NCBI RefSeq assembly: GCF_900659635.1
Contig: NZ_CAACVB010000032.1
Span: 1 to 51,123, forward strand
Length of the DNA: 51,123 nt
Reading direction: 5' to 3'
Origin: Actinomadura roseirufa
GTDB lineage: Bacteria; Actinomycetota; Actinomycetes; Streptosporangiales; Streptosporangiaceae
Shown: piece after piece, positions 7,781 through 15,269 of the stretch
Numbering within the stretch: the stretch's first letter is position 1
How the letters are laid out: each line of letters begins with the position of its first letter
The notes under the pieces: generated by a model
Told to the model about the DNA's origin: nothing
The model's database searches: none
What the model saw: only the letters and a program-made list of their open reading frames with translations
Translations under genes and position numbers: made by a program

Positions 7781-8389
7781 TCACCGCGGCCTGCCCCACA
7801 CGAGGGAGTAGCGCCAGAGCAGGTGACGCCGGAACACCACCCCGGGCAGCACCCGTGACGCCTCCGCGCGCACGTCGTCCCAGCTCATCTCGGGGTCGGC
7901 GACCGGGGCGCCGGGACCCGGGCGCGCCGCGGCCCGCCGGTTGCGCCACCGGTGCGCGTGATGGGCAGGAACCGCGGCCGCCGACACCAGCCGGTCGCGG
8001 AGCCCCCGGTCGGCGGCGAGGCTGATCACCACCAGCCGGCCGCCCGGCCGGACGGCGTCGCGCATCGCGGTGAGCCCCGCGGTGAAGTCCATGTGGTGGA
8101 TGGTGGCGACGCTGCAGACGAAGTCGTAGTGCCGCTCCGGCAGGTCGTGCTCCGGCAGCCCGGCCTCGGCGAAGCCGACGTTGCCGATCCCCGCGCTCAG
8201 CCGCCGCGCCTTGGCGATCATCTCCGCCGACGGGTCCAGGCCGGTCACGCGCGCCGCCCGCGGCGCGAGGCGGCGCACCAGCAGCCCGTCCCCGCAGCCG
8301 ACGTCGAGGGCCTCGCCGCATCCGCGCGGGACGTTGCGCAGGACGACGTCGTGGTAGTGCGTGTTGTGGTTCCAGTACTCGCCGGTCAT
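7781..8389 (-). CDS. Class I SAM-dependent methyltransferase
   Basis: 202 residues from the ATG at 8389, overlapping the upstream VOC gene stop (ATGA), so the two are translationally coupled. Motif I LDVGCGDG (about 28-35) binds S-adenosylmethionine. LDPSAEM supplies the ribose-binding acidic position, and a DFVCSVATIHHMD segment is the post-II region. RPGGRLVVISL is motif III-like. The C-terminus is basic and aromatic and resembles the UbiE/Methyltransf_11 group. The substrate cannot be inferred. The region from the stop at 7781 to the operator array at 7750 is only 30 bp, so this gene and the nuclease operon downstream of it could be partly cotranscribed. Confidence 0.85.
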   Translation of the reverse strand: MTGEYWNHNTHYHDVVLRNVPRGCGEALDVGCGDGLLVRRLAPRAARVTGLDPSAEMIAKARRLSAGIGNVGFAEAGLPEHDLPERHYDFVCSVATIHHMDFTAGLTAMRDAVRPGGRLVVISLAADRGLRDRLVSAAAVPAHHAHRWRNRRAAARPGPGAPVADPEMSWDDVRAEASRVLPGVVFRRHLLWRYSLVWGRPR

Positions 8390-8781
8390 GAGGCCGGCCT
8401 CGGGTCGCGGCGCAGCGGATGCGCCGCCGGCACCTCGACGACGGCGATCCGCACGCCCTCGGGGTCCTCGATCCACATCTCGATCAGCCCCCACGGCTCC
8501 TCTCGCGGCTCCCGGACGATGGTCGCGCCCGCCGCGGCCAGCCGCTCGTGCTCGGCCCGCACGTCGCGGACCTGCAACCAGAGCATCGGCGAGGCGCCGC
8601 TGTCCCCGGCGCCGTGCCCGGACACCTCCAGGAACCCGGAACCGAGGAAGAAGACGACGCCGGGCGCGTCCGGCGGGCCGAACTCGCGGTACACCGCGAG
8701 GCCCAGCACGTCGCGGTAGAACCGGCGGCTTCGTTCCGGGTCACGGGGCCGCAGCAGGACGCGGCTGCTCAGAACCTCCAT
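8386..8781 (-). CDS. VOC (glyoxalase/bleomycin-resistance fold) protein
   Basis: 131 residues starting at the ATG at 8781. The pattern is the vicinal-oxygen-chelate fold: RDPERSRRFYRDVLGL in the first beta-alpha-beta unit, GVVFFLGSGFLEVSGHG in the middle, then MLWLQVRDVRAEHERLAAAGATIV and a terminal EMWIEDPEGVRIAVVEV. Possible metal ligands are hard to assign, although Glu in IEMWIEDPEG is at the usual place. It is translationally coupled to the methyltransferase. VOC members range from dioxygenases to drug-binding proteins, so only the fold is claimed. Confidence 0.85.
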   Translation of the reverse strand: MEVLSSRVLLRPRDPERSRRFYRDVLGLAVYREFGPPDAPGVVFFLGSGFLEVSGHGAGDSGASPMLWLQVRDVRAEHERLAAAGATIVREPREEPWGLIEMWIEDPEGVRIAVVEVPAAHPLRRDPRPAS

Positions 8782-8862
8782 GCCGCCCCATCATTCCGGG
8801 TCCGGCACCGTGACGCGCCGTGGCGCGCCCGGTGTGTCCCGGTCCGCCACGGCGCGTCCGGA

Positions 8863-9729
8863 TCAGCCGCTGAAGCTGGCGTGGTAGGTCGCGGCCATGT
8901 CCTCGTCCCCGTGGCCCTGCTCCAGGGCGCGGCGGAACCGCTCGCCCGCGGCGTCGTTCAGGTCGAGGCGGATCCCGCCCGACTCGGCCGCCTCGTGGAT
9001 GAGGCGGGTGTCCTTCTCGGCGTTGCGGACGGCGAAGCTCGTCGAGAAGTCGCCGGCGAGGATGGCCTTCATCTTGGCCTGCAGGTACGGGCTGTCCATG
9101 GGACCGCCGGTGACGACCTCGCCGAACAGCTCCGGGTCGAGGCCGAGCGCCTTGGTCAGCGCGAGCGACTCGGCGACGATCGAGGTCATCGAGATGCCGT
9201 AGCTCACCGCGGCGAGCTTGAGCCGGGTGCCCGCGCCTGACGCGCCGTCCTCGTCCAGCCACAGCGTCTTCTTGCCGACCGCGCCGAACACCGGCTCCAG
9301 CGCGGGCCGGGCGTCCACCGGCCCGGCGGCCAGGATCACCAGCGCGCCCTGCTCGGCGGGCTGCCTCGTGCCCTGGACGGGCGCGTCGACGAACGTCAGC
9401 CCGTGCTCGGCCGCGAAGCCGGCGAGCCGGTCCAGCACGGCGATCCCGGCCGTGCTCATCTGGGCCCAGATCTGCCCGGCGCGCAGCGCGGGCACCGCCT
9501 CGGCCAGGGCGGTCAGGGTGGTGTCGCCGTCGTTGAACATCGTGATGATCACCGAGGCGCCCTCGACGGCCTCGGCGGGCGAGCCGGCGACGGTGGCGCC
9601 GTCGGCCGCAAGCGGCTCGGCGCGCGACCGCGTCCTGTTCCAGACCGAGACCCGGTGCCCCTCCTTGAGCAGGTTGCGGGCCATCGCGGCCCCCATGATT
9701 CCGGTGCCCAGCAGTGCGACAGTGGCCAT
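8863..9729 (-). CDS. NAD(P)-dependent beta-hydroxyacid dehydrogenase family protein
   Basis: 288 residues from the ATG at 9729 (GAGGA eight bases upstream). The N-terminal Rossmann motif is LGTGIMGAAMARN (7-19). The family substrate motif DAPVSGG is changed to DAPVQGT (115-121), and the catalytic-Lys block reads GAGTRLKLAAV, keeping Lys171 but with Val at 175 in place of the usual Asn. These departures suggest a non-standard substrate or an imine-reductase-like or glyoxylate-reductase-like activity rather than 3-hydroxyisobutyrate. It follows a TetR gene on the same strand with a copy of the shared operator in between, so it is probably the regulated target. Confidence 0.88.
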   Translation of the reverse strand: MATVALLGTGIMGAAMARNLLKEGHRVSVWNRTRSRAEPLAADGATVAGSPAEAVEGASVIITMFNDGDTTLTALAEAVPALRAGQIWAQMSTAGIAVLDRLAGFAAEHGLTFVDAPVQGTRQPAEQGALVILAAGPVDARPALEPVFGAVGKKTLWLDEDGASGAGTRLKLAAVSYGISMTSIVAESLALTKALGLDPELFGEVVTGGPMDSPYLQAKMKAILAGDFSTSFAVRNAEKDTRLIHEAAESGGIRLDLNDAAGERFRRALEQGHGDEDMAATYHASFSG

Positions 9730-9749
9730 GGTGGAAGTCCTCACTATCT

Positions 9750-9765
9750 TGACTGATCGTTACAG
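9750..9765. promoter_or_regulatory. Candidate TetR operator, copy 1
   Basis: TGACTGATCGTTACAG lies between the TetR gene and the dehydrogenase, 21 bp before the dehydrogenase start. It matches 14 of 16 bases with the copy at 10401-10416 in front of the TetR gene. The shared sequence makes autoregulation plus control of the dehydrogenase the simplest reading. Confidence 0.65.
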
Positions 9766-9790
9766 TAAGTTGAACCCGCCTGAACCTTCC

Positions 9791-10381
9791 CTACCCGCGC
9801 AGGGGCAGGGCGCGCAGCGCGGTGTCGACGACGGCGGCGAGCCGGCGCCGGTCGGCCCCGGCCTTGCCCTGGACGCGCAGCCCCTGGATCGTCGTGGTGA
9901 CGAAGTCGGAGAGCGCGGTCACGTCGGCGTCGGGCGGCAGTTCGCCGCGCGCGCGTCCGTGCCGCAGCGCCTCCTCCACCAGCCCGGCGACGCGGTCGAA
10001 GGACTCGCCGACGATCCGTCCCGCCACCGCGTCGCCGGGCAGCCGCTCGACGGCCGTGTTGGTCATGAGGCAGCCGCGCCGGTCGGGGTCGCCGACCGTG
10101 TCGTCGACCAAGGCCAGCAGCAGGTCGCGCAGGATCTCGCGGATCGGCGCGTCCCGGTCCAGCCGCCCGGCCATCGTCCGCAGCGACCCGGCGGAGTAGT
10201 GCCGCAGCGCCCGCTCGTAGAGGCCGTCCTTGCTTCCGAAGGCCGCGTAGAGCGAGCCGCGCCCGATCCCGGTGGCCTCCACGAGGTCCTGGATCGACGT
10301 CGCCTCGTAGCCGCGGCTCCGGAAGACCTCCATCGCGGCGGCCACGGCCGCCTCGGTGTCGAACTCCCTGGTGCGTGCCAT
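9791..10381 (-). CDS. TetR/AcrR-family repressor
   Basis: 196 residues from the ATG at 10381. The N-terminal HTH is typical: AAVAAAMEVFRSRGYEATSI, then DLVEATGIGRGSLYAAFGSK (about 30-49), then DGLYERALRHY. The C-terminal half is a helical ligand-binding domain with GCLMTNTAVER, a block seen in the TetR_C_16/YcdC-like group. Operator copies flank it: one 20 bp upstream of its own start, one before the dehydrogenase downstream. The inducer is unknown. Confidence 0.92.
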   Translation of the reverse strand: MARTREFDTEAAVAAAMEVFRSRGYEATSIQDLVEATGIGRGSLYAAFGSKDGLYERALRHYSAGSLRTMAGRLDRDAPIREILRDLLLALVDDTVGDPDRRGCLMTNTAVERLPGDAVAGRIVGESFDRVAGLVEEALRHGRARGELPPDADVTALSDFVTTTIQGLRVQGKAGADRRRLAAVVDTALRALPLRG

Positions 10382-10400
10382 GCCCCGACACTAGGGGATT

Positions 10401-10416
10401 CTGTAACGACCGGTCA
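10401..10416. promoter_or_regulatory. Candidate TetR operator, copy 2
   Basis: CTGTAACGACCGGTCA on the plus strand is the reverse complement of TGACCGGTCGTTACAG and so matches the 9750-9765 site at 14 of 16 positions. It is 20 bp upstream of the TetR start and includes the inner palindrome GACCGGTC. Confidence 0.65.
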
Positions 10417-10431
10417 AATTTTGCGAGAGGG

Positions 10432-11562
10432 TCAGCCGTAGGCGGGGCTGCCGTCCGGAGCGTCCTCGTAGCCGGCCGCGTACGGCGCGGCGAACGCCTC
10501 CAGCGTGCGCTCCAGCTGCGCCGACCACCAGGAGACCAGCGCGGCCGAGCCGCGCTCGCCCGCCGTGCCCGGCTCGCCGAGGTAGCGGTGCCGCAGCGGC
10601 GCGACGTCGCACAGCCGCGCCCACCACTCGCGGTGCACGGCCGACTGGATCTGCCCGGCGTCCAGCGGGAAGGCCGCGCGGTGCCCGCGCACGAACGCCT
10701 GGACCCGGTCGAGGTCGAGCCCCCGGTCGTCCTCGCCCGCGAACAGCCGCGCCGCCGCCCGGACCACCTCGCCCGCGACCGGCCCGGTGGTCATCGCGTC
10801 CCAGCCGAGCACGGCGGTGACGTTGCCCGCGCCCCCGTAGCGGAGGTTCCCGGCGTGGAACGAGCCGTGCAGGTGGCCGACGGTGCTCACCTCCATCTCG
10901 GGCGGCCGGTGGTCGGCGAACTCCAGCAGCAGGGCGTGCCGCTCGCGCAGCCGCCGCGCGGTCAGGGCGTCGAAGTCGGTGCCGCCGCCGTCCGGGACGG
11001 CCGGGAGGATCGCCTCGACTACGGCGGCCGCCTCCGCGGCGCGCGGCGCCGGCACGAGCATGCTCTGCTGGACCGGCGGCGTCAGCCGGTCGAGTTCGGC
11101 GTGCAGCCGGCCGAGCAGCCCGCCGAGCGCCTCGCACTGGGCGAACGTCAGCTCGAGCCCGCCGCGCCCGCGTCCGGCGACCCAGGGGTGCAGCGCGTAG
11201 CCCCGCCCGCCCGAGGTGACCAGCGTGCGCCCGGGTCCGGCGCCGCGGGCGCCGCGCGCGGGGACGGGCGCCAGCACCGGCAGCCCCGCCGCGTCGAGCG
11301 CCCCGGTGACCTCGTGCTGGAACAGCACCCGGCGGCGGTCGGGCGCGGCGTACTCCTTGAGGAAGAACGGCCCCTCGGCGGCGGTGACCTTCCAGCACCG
11401 GCCGCCCGGCCCGGCCGGGATCGGCTCGGGCGCGTCCGCCGCGCCGATCCCCCAGCGTCCCAGCAGCCGTGGCGGCGGCTCGGTGTCAGCACTCCGTGAG
11501 GTCGGCACGTCGGCACCCTCGGCTGCGTCGGACGGACGGCGGTCGAACGAATGTTCCCACAT
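10432..11562 (-). CDS. Phosphotransferase-fold protein with altered catalytic motif
   Basis: Up to 376 residues from the ATG at 11562; a GTG at 11508 with GAGGG upstream is a good alternative and would give 358. The fold is that of APH-type small-molecule kinases: ATP-site Lys69 in FFLKEY, hinge region GYALHPWVAG, then the Brenner loop. That loop normally reads HGDxHxxN but here reads HGSFHAGN (232-239), so the catalytic Asp is Ser. The metal-binding Asp255 (LGWD) is kept. This suggests a non-catalytic or altered enzyme. It sits between the TetR gene and a DUF5753 regulator, all on the minus strand. Substrate is unknown. Confidence 0.75.
   Translation of the reverse strand: MWEHSFDRRPSDAAEGADVPTSRSADTEPPPRLLGRWGIGAADAPEPIPAGPGGRCWKVTAAEGPFFLKEYAAPDRRRVLFQHEVTGALDAAGLPVLAPVPARGARGAGPGRTLVTSGGRGYALHPWVAGRGRGGLELTFAQCEALGGLLGRLHAELDRLTPPVQQSMLVPAPRAAEAAAVVEAILPAVPDGGGTDFDALTARRLRERHALLLEFADHRPPEMEVSTVGHLHGSFHAGNLRYGGAGNVTAVLGWDAMTTGPVAGEVVRAAARLFAGEDDRGLDLDRVQAFVRGHRAAFPLDAGQIQSAVHREWWARLCDVAPLRHRYLGEPGTAGERGSAALVSWWSAQLERTLEAFAAPYAAGYEDAPDGSPAYG
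11543..11558. promoter_or_regulatory. Weak LexA-like box near phosphotransferase-fold gene
   Basis: TCGAAC-GAAT-GTTCCC matches the actinobacterial SOS consensus TCGAAC-N4-GTTCGA at 10 of 12 fixed positions. It lies 35 bp upstream of the alternative GTG start at 11508, which would suit a promoter site, but inside the frame if ATG 11562 is used. Confidence 0.25.
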
Positions 11563-11603
11563 CGACGCTACACGGCGCGCCCGCGCCGCGAAAGGGAACC
11601 GCG

Positions 11604-11634
11604 CCCGCGGGCCCCGCCGTGGCGGGCCCGCGGG
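11604..11634 (-). terminator. GC-rich hairpin after the DUF5753 regulator
   Basis: CCCGCGGGCCCCGCC pairs with GGCGGGCCCGCGGG across a two-base turn (one bulged base), just beyond the regulator stop. It is a strong intrinsic-type stem without a clear T tract, as is usual in actinomycetes. Confidence 0.7.
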
Positions 11635-11641
11635 CGGCGGC

Positions 11642-12565
11642 TCAGAGCTCCTTGAGGATCCCGGTGAGCTGGCGGGCCGTGTCGTCGGGACGCGCCGCGG
11701 TGATGCAGAGGTTGTTCATCGCGCGCATGTAGGTGTCGACGTCGGTGGGCTTGTCGAGGTAGAGCGCGCTGGTGAGCTGCTCGAGGTAGACGACGTCGGA
11801 CAGCCCCGGCTCGGCGAAGCGCAGGATGGTGAACGGGCCGCCCGCCGCCGCGTGGCCGCCCGCGCCGAACGGCACGATCTGCAGCGTGACGTTCGGGAGC
11901 TCCGACATCGTGATGAGGTGCTCGATCTGGCGCCGCATCACCTCGCGGCCGCCGAGCGGGCGGCGCACGACCGCCTCGTCCAGGACGGCCCACAGCGTCG
12001 GCGCGCCGGGGGAGGTGAAGCGCTGCTGGCGGGTCGTGCGGACCTGGACGCGCCGCTCGACCTCCTCGTCGGACGCCTCGGAGAAGCCGAGCCGCACGAC
12101 GGCGCGGGCGTACTCCTCGGTCTGCAGCAGCCCGGGGACGAACTGCAGCTCGTAGGTGCGCAGCAGCGAGGCGGCCTCCTCCAGCCCGAGGTAGACCTCG
12201 AACCAGCTCGGCAGGACGTCGCCGTAGCGGTGCCACCAGCCCGGCGTGTTGGACTCCTTGGCCAGTTCCAGCAGCGGCGCCCGGTCGGCGGGGTCGGCCA
12301 CGCCGTAGAGGGTGAGCAGGTCGGCGACGTCGCGCTCCTTGAAGCCGACGCGGCCGAGCTCCATGCGGCTGATCTTGGAGTGCGAGCCGCGGATCTCATA
12401 GCCCGCCTGCTCGGTGGAGATTCCGCGCGACTCGCGCAGCCGGCGCAGCTGCGCGCCGAGCAGGATGCGCAGCACCGTGGGGCCGCCGCGCCGGGGATAG
12501 TCGATCAGCCGGCCGGCCGGATCGTCCTCGGCCGGAGGAGTGGGGGCAGCTGAATCCTGGGGCAA
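11642..12565 (-). CDS. HTH regulator, DUF5753/Scr1 antitoxin-like family
   Basis: About 307 residues from a TTG at 12565, chosen because the conserved part begins soon after. Residues before it read poorly, and the start is uncertain. An XRE-type HTH (LGAQLRRLRESRGISTEQAGYEIRGS, then SKISRMELGRVGF) is followed by the long DUF5753 domain: PGWWHRYGDVLPSWFEVYLGLE, LQFVPGLLQTEEYARAVV, LTMSELPNVTLQIVPFGAG-like core, and a terminal LEQLTSALYLDKPTDVDTY. Such regulators are numerous in Streptosporangiales and Streptomyces and usually sit beside a small DUF397 gene. None is visible here, so this is an orphan copy. TAACAT near 12620 on the minus strand could be a -10 box. Confidence 0.85.
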   Translation of the reverse strand: MPQDSAAPTPPAEDDPAGRLIDYPRRGGPTVLRILLGAQLRRLRESRGISTEQAGYEIRGSHSKISRMELGRVGFKERDVADLLTLYGVADPADRAPLLELAKESNTPGWWHRYGDVLPSWFEVYLGLEEAASLLRTYELQFVPGLLQTEEYARAVVRLGFSEASDEEVERRVQVRTTRQQRFTSPGAPTLWAVLDEAVVRRPLGGREVMRRQIEHLITMSELPNVTLQIVPFGAGGHAAAGGPFTILRFAEPGLSDVVYLEQLTSALYLDKPTDVDTYMRAMNNLCITAARPDDTARQLTGILKEL

Positions 12566-12811
12566 GGGGTCACCAGCCAGTCGACGGGTCTGCTCGAGGG
12601 CGGAACGGCACCGCCCTATGTTAGAGGATGGAAGCACGTTTTTGGGAAGTATGAAAAACGCGTCTTCGGCCCGGCGGCCCCTCCATCGTAGAAGAGCGCG
12701 CCGCGTGCCCGGCCCCACCGGCGCGCATCCCGGAGACGACTTCTCTGAGATCTTTCGGCGCGTCGCGTTCGGTGGCGTTTGAACCACAGGTCCGTTACTT
12801 GGACCGTGACG

Positions 12812-12827
12812 ACCGGTCATGACCGGT
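12812..12827. promoter_or_regulatory. Perfect 16-bp palindrome
   Basis: ACCGGTCATGACCGGT is identical to its reverse complement. It lies midway between the divergent DUF5753 regulator and PPOX genes. It looks like a binding site for a dimeric regulator, although it is over 240 bp from either start. Confidence 0.5.
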
Positions 12828-13108
12828 GCGTTCGGTGTCGGCCCGGCTGCGGAACGTGGTAAGCGCAGGATCCGCCGCGGCGGTGGCACCGCATTTCCAT
12901 TCGCCGCGCACCGCCGTTGGCACAGGAATTGCCAGGCGTTCTCCGACTCCGCGGGCGGCCCAATGTGATCGGTTTTCCCGCGGTCCCCATATGGCGCGGA
13001 AATGACCGCGGCCTGGACGCGCGGCGAAGGAACGGCGCGCCGAGGGGTCCCCGTGACGGGCCGCCTCGGACCCGTCGCGGCGTGTCGCGGACGGGACGCG
13101 CCCGCGGC

Positions 13109-13160
13109 CGGGAACAGTGTGAGGCACTCGCGAGTTCGGGTCAGAGAAGCACTGTTCCCG
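13109..13160 (+). promoter_or_regulatory. 11-bp inverted repeat in leader of PPOX gene
   Basis: CGGGAACAGTG (13109-13119) pairs perfectly with CACTGTTCCCG (13150-13160). The 30-base interval contains the palindrome ACTCGCGAGT (13126-13135). The right arm ends seven bases before the AGGAGG ribosome-binding site, so the structure could act in the mRNA leader or as a double operator in DNA. Confidence 0.55.
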
Positions 13161-13179
13161 CCAAGTAGGAGGACAACCG

Positions 13180-13578
13180 ATGGGCAAGCTTTCGTCCGGA
13201 GCCAAGGAGCTGCTCGGCCGCCCACTCCCCGCCTGGGCCACCACCGTCCGGCCCGACGGATCCCTGCACAACACCGTCGTGTGGGTGACCGTGGACGGCG
13301 ACGACGTGCTCATCAACACCGCGGTGGGGCGGGCCAAGGAGCGGTACCTGCGCAACGACGCCCGGGTGTCGGTCAGCATGATCGACCCGGAGGACGCGTT
13401 CCACTGGGTCACCGTCGCCGGCCAGGGCAAACTGGAGAGCGAGGGCGCCGAGGAGCTGATCGACGCGCTGGCCAAGAAGTATCTCGGCCAGGACAAGTAC
13501 CCCTTCCGCGCGGAGGGCGAGGTACGGGTCACCGTCCGGGTCACGCCGGACCACGTGCTCTACAACACCAGCGCGTGA
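13180..13578 (+). CDS. PPOX-class F420-dependent flavin/deazaflavin protein
   Basis: 132 residues, ATG at 13180, AGGAGG at 13167-13172. The split-barrel PPOX pattern is clear: LGRPLPAWATTVRPDGSLHNTVVWV (first strands), VLINTAVGRAKERYLRNDARVSVSMID (cofactor-binding turn with the Lys/Arg pair), and a C-terminal YPFRAEGEVRVTVRVTPDHVLYN. It fits the short actinobacterial Rv1155/TIGR03618-like proteins that bind F420 or biliverdin. It is monocistronic, followed by a strong hairpin. The long inverted repeat directly upstream suggests leader-level or operator control. Confidence 0.92.
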   Translation: MGKLSSGAKELLGRPLPAWATTVRPDGSLHNTVVWVTVDGDDVLINTAVGRAKERYLRNDARVSVSMIDPEDAFHWVTVAGQGKLESEGAEELIDALAKKYLGQDKYPFRAEGEVRVTVRVTPDHVLYNTSA

Positions 13579-13648
13579 CGAATCCTTCGTCCCGCTGAGC
13601 GGGCGGGACCGATCCGGCGCACCCGGCCTAGCCGGAGGCGGACGGACA

Positions 13649-13678
13649 CGGCGGCGTCCCCTGCCGGGGGCGCCGCCG
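13649..13678. terminator. Hairpin between convergent genes
   Basis: CGGCGGCGTCCCC and GGGGGCGCCGCCG form a 13-bp stem (one mismatch) around TGCC, followed by TT. It separates the plus-strand PPOX gene from the minus-strand exporter operon and may serve both. Confidence 0.75.
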
Positions 13679-13716
13679 TTCGCGTTCCCGCCGAGCCCGT
13701 CTTCCGTCCGGGCCGG

Positions 13717-14496
13717 TCAGGCGTCGCGCCGGGCGAAGACGGAGACGGCGACGACGAGCGGCAGCAGCGCGTAGGCGAGCATCAGCGCGGCGGCCCCCCA
13801 CGGGGGTAGCGCCCCGCCGTAGATGGAGTTCTCCACGCTGTGCCCCGCCGCCCGGGGGCCGAGGCCGCCGAGCATCACCGAGCCGAGCCGCTCGTTCCAC
13901 GGCGCGGGCAGGTGGAACACCAGAAGGGGCAGGACGTGCCACAGCAGGACGACCGCCGTGATCGCCGCCGCCGCCGACCGCAGCAGCAGCCCCAGGGCGA
14001 GCCCGAGCAGCGCGAACACCGGCACCGAGACCGCCTCGACGCCGAAGCCCGGCAGGTCGTGCGGCAGGGGCGCGCGCTGGTCGACGAACGGGCGGTCACC
14101 GATGACCAGCCGGGACCCGAGGAACGTGCCGAGCGTCGCGGCCTCCCCGGCGGCCAGGGACACCGCCGTCACGACCACCGCCTTGGCGGCGGGCAGGCGG
14201 CTCCGCCGCGGCACCGCGACGAGGCTGCTCCGGATCGTTCCGCTGCGGTACTCCGACGTCGCGGTGAGCACCCCGGTGACCGCCATGCACAGCCCGGTCA
14301 CCCACGGGCTCATTTCCTGAAGCGGGCGCAAGGCGAGCTTCTCACGGCGCCCGGGTGCGAGCCCGTCGAAGATCTGCGCCTCCTGGAAGGCCAGGGCCAG
14401 CAGCAGCACGACGAACGCCGCCACGATGGCGAGGACCCACCGGGTCGAGCGGACCGAGCACAGCTTCCACCACTCGGCCGCGATCGCGTCGCGCAT
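13717..14496 (-). CDS. ABC-2-type exporter permease, second subunit
   Basis: 259 residues from the ATG at 14496, which shares a base with the upstream stop (TGATG). It begins MRDAIAAEWWKLCSVRSTRW, the N-terminal amphipathic opening of ABC-2 permeases, followed by about six hydrophobic segments (VLAIVAAFVVLLLALAF, VTGLCMAVTGVLTATSEY, AAITAVVLLWHVLPLLVF, AALMLAYALLPLVVAV). The SEYRSGTI motif after the second segment is characteristic. It is paralogous to the gene immediately upstream, so the exporter is probably a heterodimer, and it is in an operon with the ATPase. Confidence 0.88.
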   Translation of the reverse strand: MRDAIAAEWWKLCSVRSTRWVLAIVAAFVVLLLALAFQEAQIFDGLAPGRREKLALRPLQEMSPWVTGLCMAVTGVLTATSEYRSGTIRSSLVAVPRRSRLPAAKAVVVTAVSLAAGEAATLGTFLGSRLVIGDRPFVDQRAPLPHDLPGFGVEAVSVPVFALLGLALGLLLRSAAAAITAVVLLWHVLPLLVFHLPAPWNERLGSVMLGGLGPRAAGHSVENSIYGGALPPWGAAALMLAYALLPLVVAVSVFARRDA

Positions 14497-15269
14497 CAAG
14501 CGTCCCTTCTCAGGAACGACAGCCGTCCCGCCCCCAGCGCGACCGCGACGTACACCAGCAGGACCGCCGCCGCCACGGGCGCGGACAGGACCCCGGGCCC
14601 GGCGGACACCCCGGGCGGCGCCGCGATCTGCTCGGCGAGGCCCTCCGGCAGCGCCGACCAGATCCGCTCTCCGTAGGGGCTGGGGAGGAGGCCCGTGAGC
14701 GTCGGGAGGACGACCATCTGCGCCACCATGGTCGTGATCGTCGCCGCCGTGGAGCGGAGAACCGCGCCGAGCCCGAACGCGATCAGCGTGAACGCGGCCG
14801 CGACGGGTCCGGTCAGCAGGAGGTGGGGGACGCCGTCGGCGAGCGGCGCGCCGAGCACCGGCACCGGCCGTCCGCCCACGATGGCCCGGCCCGCGAGCAC
14901 GGCGACGGCCGTGCCCGCGGCCGCCGCGGTGAGCATGACCCCGGCCGCGACCAGCGCCTTCGCGGCGTACAACCGCCGCCTCGGCAGCACCGCGACGCTG
15001 GTGCCGATCATGCCCGTCGCGTACTCCGAGGTCACCGTGAGCGCGCCCAGGACCACCGCGCAGACGGGCAGCGCCACCGAGAGCGGCTGGTCGGCGGAGG
15101 GCGCGTCGAACTCCTCCCTCCGGCGCGGGCTCAGGCCGTCCCAGTAGTGCGCCAGGTACCACGAGGACAGCGCGCTGAGCACGACGAACGCGGCGACCAC
15201 CGCGAGGATCCAGGCGGTCGAGCAGGCGGTCCGGAGCTTGTACCACTCCGCCGCGATCGCGTCGGTCAT
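14496..15269 (-). CDS. ABC-2-type exporter permease, first subunit
   Basis: 257 residues from the ATG at 15269, overlapping the ATPase stop (ATGA). The opening MTDAIAAEWYKLRTACSTAW, the SEYATGMI motif and the order of hydrophobic segments are shared with the next gene, so the two permeases arose by duplication. A final SFLRRDA resembles the FARRDA end of its partner. It is probably part of a self-resistance or lipid/antibiotic-efflux pump. The substrate is not visible. Confidence 0.88.
   Translation of the reverse strand: MTDAIAAEWYKLRTACSTAWILAVVAAFVVLSALSSWYLAHYWDGLSPRRREEFDAPSADQPLSVALPVCAVVLGALTVTSEYATGMIGTSVAVLPRRRLYAAKALVAAGVMLTAAAAGTAVAVLAGRAIVGGRPVPVLGAPLADGVPHLLLTGPVAAAFTLIAFGLGAVLRSTAATITTMVAQMVVLPTLTGLLPSPYGERIWSALPEGLAEQIAAPPGVSAGPGVLSAPVAAAVLLVYVAVALGAGRLSFLRRDA

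Larger units (their letters stand above)
12566..13179. other. 614-bp intergenic region with inverted repeats
   Basis: No convincing gene. It holds the upstream region of the DUF5753 regulator, an inverted repeat GGTCC-N7-GGACC at 12789-12805, a perfect 16-bp palindrome at 12812-12827, and the long inverted repeat in front of the PPOX gene (13109-13160). GC is locally lower than in the flanking genes around 12600-12660 and 12880-13000. Frames through it give only Arg/Pro-rich shadow translations. Confidence 0.6.

Noticed and set aside
11642..12565. Complete Scr1/DUF397 toxin-antitoxin-like pair
   Set aside because: Only the DUF5753 regulator is present. I found no small DUF397 frame on either side.
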